This document shows, in pieces, positions 35,028 through 38,747 of a DNA stretch of 38,747 nucleotides. The notes beneath the pieces are model-generated. The model saw only the letters and a list, made by a program, of their open reading frames with translations. It did no database searches and was not told the DNA's origin. Source of the stretch: an uncultured Collinsella sp. (GTDB lineage: Bacteria; Actinomycetota; Coriobacteriia; Coriobacteriales; Coriobacteriaceae). How positions within the stretch are numbered: the first letter of the stretch is position 1; each line of letters starts with the position of its first letter. The stretch is from contig URBQ01000028.1 in assembly GCA_900546115.1 (NCBI GenBank), positions 1-38,747 on the forward strand, read 5' to 3'. The position numbers and the translations under genes were made by a program.

Positions 35028-35618
35028 ATGGCCGATTCCATTAACTATCAGCTTGCCAAGTTCGTCGCCAGCTATGGCAAGGTTTCGCAGATTCCCGAGT
35101 CCACCTGTCCCGAGGTGAGCTTTGTGGGCCGCTCCAACGTGGGCAAGTCGTCGATTATGAACAAGCTCTTTGGCCGCAAGAACCTGGTCAAGGTTTCGAG
35201 TACGCCGGGCAAGACGAGCAACATCAACTTCTTCGAAGCCGATGACGTGCACTTTGTCGACCTGCCGGGCTACGGTTTTGCCCGTCGCTCCAAGGCCGAG
35301 CGCGACCGCTGGGCCGAGCTTATCGGCGACTTTTTCGACTCCGAGCGCAGCTTTAACTTGGTCGTCTCGCTGGTGGACATTCGTCACGACCCCAGCAAGC
35401 TCGACCACGACATGATTGACTACCTACAGGGCAACGAGTTCAACTTTATCGTCTGCCTCACCAAGGCCGACAAGCTCAGCCGCACCCAGCAGGCCCGTCA
35501 GGCAGCGGCCATCAAGAAGCAGCTCAACGTCCCGGCCGAGAACGTGATCATCACAAGCTCCCAGACCGGCACCGGCATCGACGAACTCAAGCGCCGCATC
35601 GCCGAGGCCTGCCTCTAA
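35028..35618 (+). CDS. Ribosome-biogenesis GTPase EngB/YsxC/YihA
   Basis: 196 residues, usual length of the family. G1 GRSNVGKSS (34-42), G2 threonine in SSTPGKTSNINFF, G3 DLPGYGFA, G4 TKADK and G5 TSSQTG. Assists assembly of the large ribosomal subunit and is essential in many bacteria. ATG follows AAGGAGT. It is the last conserved housekeeping gene before an accessory patch of lower GC. Confidence 0.95.
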   Translation: MADSINYQLAKFVASYGKVSQIPESTCPEVSFVGRSNVGKSSIMNKLFGRKNLVKVSSTPGKTSNINFFEADDVHFVDLPGYGFARRSKAERDRWAELIGDFFDSERSFNLVVSLVDIRHDPSKLDHDMIDYLQGNEFNFIVCLTKADKLSRTQQARQAAAIKKQLNVPAENVIITSSQTGTGIDELKRRIAEACL

Positions 35619-35651
35619 TCAGGCTTTAGCTCACCAAAAGCTCCTATCTAT

Positions 35652-35694
35652 ATCACCTCAGTGATAGTTATTGGTAAACTATCACTGAGGTGAT
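35652..35694. promoter_or_regulatory. Double palindromic operator at the start of the HTH module
   Basis: ATCACCTCAGTGATAGTT (35652-35669) and its exact complement (35677-35694), 7 nt apart. Each arm itself contains the palindrome TATCAC-N4-GTGATA, so two identical sites face each other. The right arm touches the start codon of the 45-residue ORF. Likely bound by the HTH protein of the module (inferred). Confidence 0.65.
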
Positions 35695-35830
35695 GTCAAT
35701 TGGTTCCGAGTATTATCCCAGGCGTTTTGAGCGAGAGCAGAACGCGCGGCGTAAGTACTTGGACACCATAAACGGGTTCGACCCTGAGGGTGTCTACATT
35801 AAGGATTTAATGGCGGGGAAGGTTGATTAA
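35693..35830 (+). CDS. Small protein (45 residues), first gene of an HTH module
   Basis: Open frame from the ATG at 35693 to TAA at 35830, directly followed by the ATG of the next gene (TAAATG). The product is charged (YYPRRFEREQNARRKYLDT at its start) with no membrane segment and no domain I recognise. GAGGTGATG provides a close ribosome site. The coupling and shared operator suggest a paired function with the HTH protein. Confidence 0.6.
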   Translation: MSIGSEYYPRRFEREQNARRKYLDTINGFDPEGVYIKDLMAGKVD

Positions 35831-36529
35831 ATGATCCCAGAGTTAATGGATTGTGGGCCGAGTAGGACATATCCCGTCTGTTATCTCGAGGACGCAATGA
35901 ACAACCTTGGCGACTGCTTTGACTACGCCGTAAACGACTATGGAGCAGAAGGATCCGAAGTCGCTGAACTCTTTTGTTTGAGCGGCGTGGCTCGTGAGTT
36001 TGAACGTGGAAACGCATGGGTCGTATCGGGAAAATCGGGCGTTGAGCTATTCGCGCTTATTGCCGAAAGGTCTGGCTACCAGGCGGGGTCGATGCCAGAT
36101 CGGACCTATCGATTTGAGAAGACACCGGAATACTGGACGGGCTGGATATTGGCGTATCTGCAGTGGCGTCTAGGGGTTTCTTTTGAAGACCTGTTGCATG
36201 TCGTTCCGTTTGATGTGCTGCGCAGCCTGTACTACCCCTGGCACGAAGCCTCGGAAGAACGCGTAGCGCGTCTTGTTTGCGATATGGCGAAGAAAACACC
36301 TCGTCAAACCAAACTGGCGCTAGCAAGAAAGAGGCTCAAGAAAACCCAGCAAGACTTGGCATACGAATCGGGCGTATCGCTCCGCTCGATCCAAATGTAC
36401 GAACAACGCCAGAGAAGCATCAACGAAGCATCGGTAACAACCGTAAGGGATATGGCGAAAGCCCTACACTGCAACATCGAAGACCTCCTAGAGCCAGTCT
36501 TCGAATACAAAGAAACCAGCGCAGCCTAA
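35831..36529 (+). CDS. XRE-family HTH protein with uncharacterised N-terminal domain, possible toxin-antitoxin component
   Basis: 232 residues. The C-terminal Cro/CI-type HTH (about 160-222: LALARKRLKKTQQDLAYESG, then SLRSIQMYEQRQRSINEA, ending NIEDLLEP) is clear. The N-terminal 150 residues contain EVAELFCLSGVAREFERGN, SGKSGVELFALIAE and TPEYWTGWILAYLQWRLG. I believe this pattern recurs in HTH proteins of gut Clostridia found in small accessory modules, but I cannot name a Pfam family with confidence. Its stop-start junction with the 45-residue ORF and the double palindrome upstream support an autoregulated pair. Base composition is more AT-rich than in engB. Confidence 0.75.
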   Translation: MIPELMDCGPSRTYPVCYLEDAMNNLGDCFDYAVNDYGAEGSEVAELFCLSGVAREFERGNAWVVSGKSGVELFALIAERSGYQAGSMPDRTYRFEKTPEYWTGWILAYLQWRLGVSFEDLLHVVPFDVLRSLYYPWHEASEERVARLVCDMAKKTPRQTKLALARKRLKKTQQDLAYESGVSLRSIQMYEQRQRSINEASVTTVRDMAKALHCNIEDLLEPVFEYKETSAA

Positions 36530-36678
36530 CCCAATATATTGCCAAGGTTTGTATCTAGTAAGCGCTCCTTACCAGCAAGAGTCCCTACCAATAGAAAGCG
36601 GTTTAAAGGGCCGAAATCGTATGAATGGCATTGCGACTTCCAAATGGGCTGACTGCTGCTTGAAAAGCTATAGAAATA

Positions 36679-36698
36679 GGGGCCGACTTAACGGCCCC
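36679..36698 (-). terminator. Probable terminator after the small membrane peptide gene
   Basis: GGGGCCG (36679-36685) pairs with CGGCCCC (36692-36698) around ACTTAA. On the minus strand it is followed by TATTTCTAT. It lies 35 nt after the stop of the 34-residue ORF. 36530-36678 shows nothing I can support. Confidence 0.5.
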
Positions 36699-36732
36699 AA
36701 GCATCGCATAAATGATGTATACGTTTTATCAA

Positions 36733-36837
36733 CTATTTCTTGTTTTTAAACCATTTGCAGATACGCCAAATAACCACTCCGATGAGAATCAAAACGAGAG
36801 CGATTGTAATGTCTGAGTGTGCAGGAATAGGGGTCAT
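36733..36837 (-). CDS. Small membrane peptide (34 residues)
   Basis: MTPIPAHSDITIALVLILIG is followed by a continued hydrophobic stretch (VVIW) and a basic tail ending CKWFKNKK. GAGGAAG lies 5-11 nt before the ATG. One transmembrane helix with a positively charged C-terminus resembles type I toxins of the Fst/Ldr kind or other small membrane proteins in build only. It follows the frameshifted secreted-protein gene by 24 nt and a hairpin terminator follows it. Confidence 0.55.
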   Translation of the reverse strand: MTPIPAHSDITIALVLILIGVVIWRICKWFKNKK

Positions 36838-36861
36838 CGAACTTCCTCAATTGATGTGAGT

Positions 36862-37376
36862 CTAGTTTGCATAGGTGTGGAGCGTGCTGCCTTCCATGGT
36901 TGCTTGCAACACGGCGATACCGGACGCCATCCCCATCGATTCATAGTTGAGTCGATATGTCGCCTGTTTCGAGTTCCATATAAAGGACTCGTTTGTTACC
37001 GTACAGCCGATAGTCGTATAGTTTTGTCCCCAAGCGCTGGTAATGAGCGAGTTCGCAATCTTGATCTTGAATTCGCGATAAATAAAAGGACTGTTGTAAT
37101 AGATAGTCCAAGTTCCAGAAGCATTGTTGTAGTAACTGTCCCATATCAGGCTGGGCTCATTGGTTTTTTAATTCCTATTACTGCAACGGTCCCATCCTTA
37201 AGCTTGATTTGATGAGACTGCTCGGGACCTTTCGTTAAATCAAAATCTTGGGTTGCGCCAGAAATTGCGACAGCATCGCTTTCTGCAGCATAAGCAGTCG
37301 AAGGGCTAAACGAGAAACATATCGGTAATATCAAAAGTATCGAGAGGAAAAACGAAGCTTTGAGTGTGCGTAACAC
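36862..37376 (-). pseudogene. Secreted protein gene interrupted by a frameshift in an A-run
   Basis: The first part has a signal peptide (LRTLKASFFLSILLILPICF, with cleavage near AYA-AE) and runs to a TGA at 37146. Shifting at the A6 run (37165-37170; one extra A would restore it) opens a second frame that continues TNEPSLIWDSYY, GTWTIYYNSPFIYREFKIKI and ends MEGSTLHTYAN at 36862. The joined product is 171 residues. The C-terminal part, rich in aromatic beta strands, resembles small secreted proteins of the DUF5626 kind (tentative). A GTG at 37376 has GGAGG 8 nt upstream; the ATG at 37391 is the alternative. A real pseudogene, slippage-controlled expression or a sequencing error are all possible. 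Confidence 0.7.
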
Positions 37377-37524
37377 TTTGACCACCTCCATACTGCGATG
37401 CCTAGTTAAATAGTAGCATAGATAAACAGTTTATTATGTAACCTAAAAAGCCCCTATCTGCCCAGCGCCCCTTCAAAGCGTGGGTTCCTGTAGACATTCT
37501 CAGCAAGGTAAACGCAGGGATGGT

Positions 37525-37569
37525 CGGGGTGTTCCCCTCAAAATCATTCCGCAGCGCGAAGGCCCCTCG
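37525..37569 (-). repeat. Truncated nested-repeat element, copy 4
   Basis: Read on the minus strand: GAGGGGCC, then GCGCTGCGGAATG and ATTTTGAGGGGAACACCCC. This is the right join plus right outer arm of the family, very close to copy 3, but the left arm and left join are missing. No gene is visible in 37392-37766. Confidence 0.55.
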
Positions 37570-37633
37570 TCCGTAGCTCCGTAGGAGCACAAGATTAAAT
37601 CAGCGAATGCGATTATCCTGACGAGGCCGCGCA

Positions 37634-37743
37634 GGTCCCCTTGGGGCTTCCCCTGAAAACAATCCGCAGATCGAATTGCCCCGTCGCGCACGACGGGGCA
37701 ATTCATGATCGAGGACGTTTTCAGGGGAAGCCCCAAGGGGACC
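37634..37743 (-). repeat. Nested inverted-repeat 3'-UTR element, copy 3
   Basis: Perfect 27-bp outer arms (37634-37660 and 37717-37743) and a 14-bp inner stem GAATTGCCCCGTCG (37673-37686 with 37691-37704). On the minus strand, the joins are GTCCTCGATCATG and GATCTGCGGATT. It begins 23 nt after the thrB stop in sense orientation, as copies 1 and 2 do for their genes. Confidence 0.85.
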
Positions 37744-37766
37744 GGTGAGAGCAATGAAGCAGGGCG

Positions 37767-38648
37767 CTACAGGTATTCGATCTGGGCGCCTTCCGTGTCG
37801 CACGTCAGAATATGCGTGTCACACTTGGGGAACTGCTCACGCAGCTTGACCTGCAGGAACTTTGCCACGATGGTGTCATCAGTTACGGCCATGAGGGTCG
37901 AGCCGGAGCCACTGATCCAGATGGTCTTGGCGCCGCCGTTAAGGCAGGTGTCGCGCACGGCGTTGTAGTCGGGGATGAGGCGGCGGCGATAGGGCTCCTG
38001 GATGCGGTCGTCATTAGCGGCGGCAATCAGGTCTAGGTCACCAGTCTCCAAACCGCGCGTCATGCCGGCGATGCGGCCCATTTGCCATACGGCGGTGGAG
38101 AGCGGAATCTCCTGCGGCACGACCTTGCGCGCCTCGCTCGTATGCACCTCGTAGGGCGGAATCACGGTAATAAAACGCAAGCGATCGCTCACCTCGTAGC
38201 GCAGGCACTGGGGCAGCGAGTCGGTCGGCGTAAAGGAGCAGACGGCGCCGCCCAGGATAGCGGGGGCGACGTTATCGGGATGGCCCTCGACCTCGGTGGC
38301 GATGCGGACGAGCTCGGCGCGGTCGACGGTGTGGCCTGTCAGCGCGGCGGCCGCCATGATGCCGGCGACGACGCAGGTGGAGCTGGAACCCAGGCCGCGA
38401 GCGACGGGCACGTCGGTCTGAATGTCGATAGCGACGGGAAAGGCCGGCTCGCTCCAGGCGGCCAGAGCATCGACAAAGCTCACGTAGACCAGGTTGTTCT
38501 CGTTTTGGAACTCTTCGGGGCATCCGGTGATGGTGAGCTTGTCGGCGCGCTCGAAGGTGAAGTGCGAGTAGAGGCTGACGGCCATGCCGAGGGTATCGTA
38601 GCCGATGCCTAGGTTGGCGCTCGTTGCTGGGACGGTGATTTTGATCAT
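37767..38648 (-). CDS. thrB: Homoserine kinase (ThrB)
   Basis: GHMP kinase that phosphorylates homoserine in threonine biosynthesis. 293 residues. Motif 1 is VPATSANLGIGYDTLGMA at the N-terminus; the ATP loop PVARGLGSSSTC is at 81-92, with VEGHPDNVAPAILGG; and the C-terminal GHMP motif is WISGSGSTLMAV. These distinguish homoserine kinase from galactokinase and mevalonate kinase. ATG at 38648 follows AGGAGG. The neighbour upstream is outside the window, so linkage to thrA or thrC cannot be seen. A nested-repeat element starts 23 nt after the stop. Confidence 0.94.
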   Translation of the reverse strand: MIKITVPATSANLGIGYDTLGMAVSLYSHFTFERADKLTITGCPEEFQNENNLVYVSFVDALAAWSEPAFPVAIDIQTDVPVARGLGSSSTCVVAGIMAAAALTGHTVDRAELVRIATEVEGHPDNVAPAILGGAVCSFTPTDSLPQCLRYEVSDRLRFITVIPPYEVHTSEARKVVPQEIPLSTAVWQMGRIAGMTRGLETGDLDLIAAANDDRIQEPYRRRLIPDYNAVRDTCLNGGAKTIWISGSGSTLMAVTDDTIVAKFLQVKLREQFPKCDTHILTCDTEGAQIEYL

Positions 38649-38700
38649 GTGAGTCCTCCTGGCGTGCCTGGCTGTTTAGTTCGCTGCTCGGGCAGTCCTG

Positions 38701-38737
38701 CGCAAGACGGAAAGCACATTAAGTGCTTTCCTTTGCG
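38701..38737. repeat. Hairpin at the window edge, upstream of thrB
   Basis: GGAAAGCAC (38709-38717) pairs with GTGCTTTCC (38723-38731), extended by CGCAA/TTGCG outside. It may end a gene lying beyond the window. Confidence 0.5.
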
Positions 38738-38747
38738 TGCGGAACTC

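Noticed and set aside
36817..37212. 131-codon plus-strand ORF
   Set aside because: Antisense to the frameshifted secreted-protein gene, whose two frames are much more protein-like.

Overview
The window reads as a chromosomal piece of a strictly fermentative, high-GC Gram-positive anaerobe. The gene set (pyruvate formate-lyase with its activase, flavodiiron protein, sucrose PTS, type-2 GalT) and the GC-rich codon use fit a gut actinobacterium of the class Coriobacteriia, most likely Collinsella. That assignment is inference from gene content; there is no rRNA gene here.

Layout: (1) 1-4.3 kb holds the galactose operon galK-galT on the minus strand and a divergent LacI-family regulator, with three copies of one operator between them. 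(2) 4.3-10.9 kb holds a flavodiiron protein, a DeoR regulator divergent from a class II ketose-bisphosphate aldolase, a HAD phosphatase, an AraC regulator and a Nudix-Vsr fusion protein. (3) 11-14.1 kb holds a Bce/MacB-type ABC pair. (4) 14.4-16.6 kb holds a GNAT acetyltransferase and DAHP synthase. (5) 17-21.8 kb holds a MarR-regulated heterodimeric ABC exporter. (6) 22.3-24.7 kb holds pyruvate formate-lyase in two pieces: a large protein with the catalytic cysteines but no glycyl-radical domain, then a separate 83-residue protein that carries that domain. (7) 25-30.6 kb holds a sucrose/fructoside locus (LacI regulator, atypical GH32, PTS EIIBC, classical GH32) with four matching operators. 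(8) 30.9-35.6 kb holds DegV, the PFL activase, a beta-lactamase-fold protein, MTA/SAH nucleosidase and EngB. (9) 35.6-37.4 kb is a more AT-rich accessory patch with an autoregulated two-gene HTH module, a frameshifted secreted protein and a 34-residue membrane peptide. (10) 37.8-38.6 kb holds homoserine kinase.

How the genes work together: galactose and sucrose are brought into glycolysis (GalK/GalT; PTS plus GH32; aldolase). The pyruvate formed is cleaved by the split PFL, which PflA must activate. The flavodiiron protein probably protects the oxygen-sensitive radical enzymes.

The most unusual features are the split PFL; a family of long nested inverted repeats just 3' of stop codons, in which the stems differ completely between copies but the internal loops are conserved; the Nudix-Vsr fusion; and several other long inverted repeats between genes.
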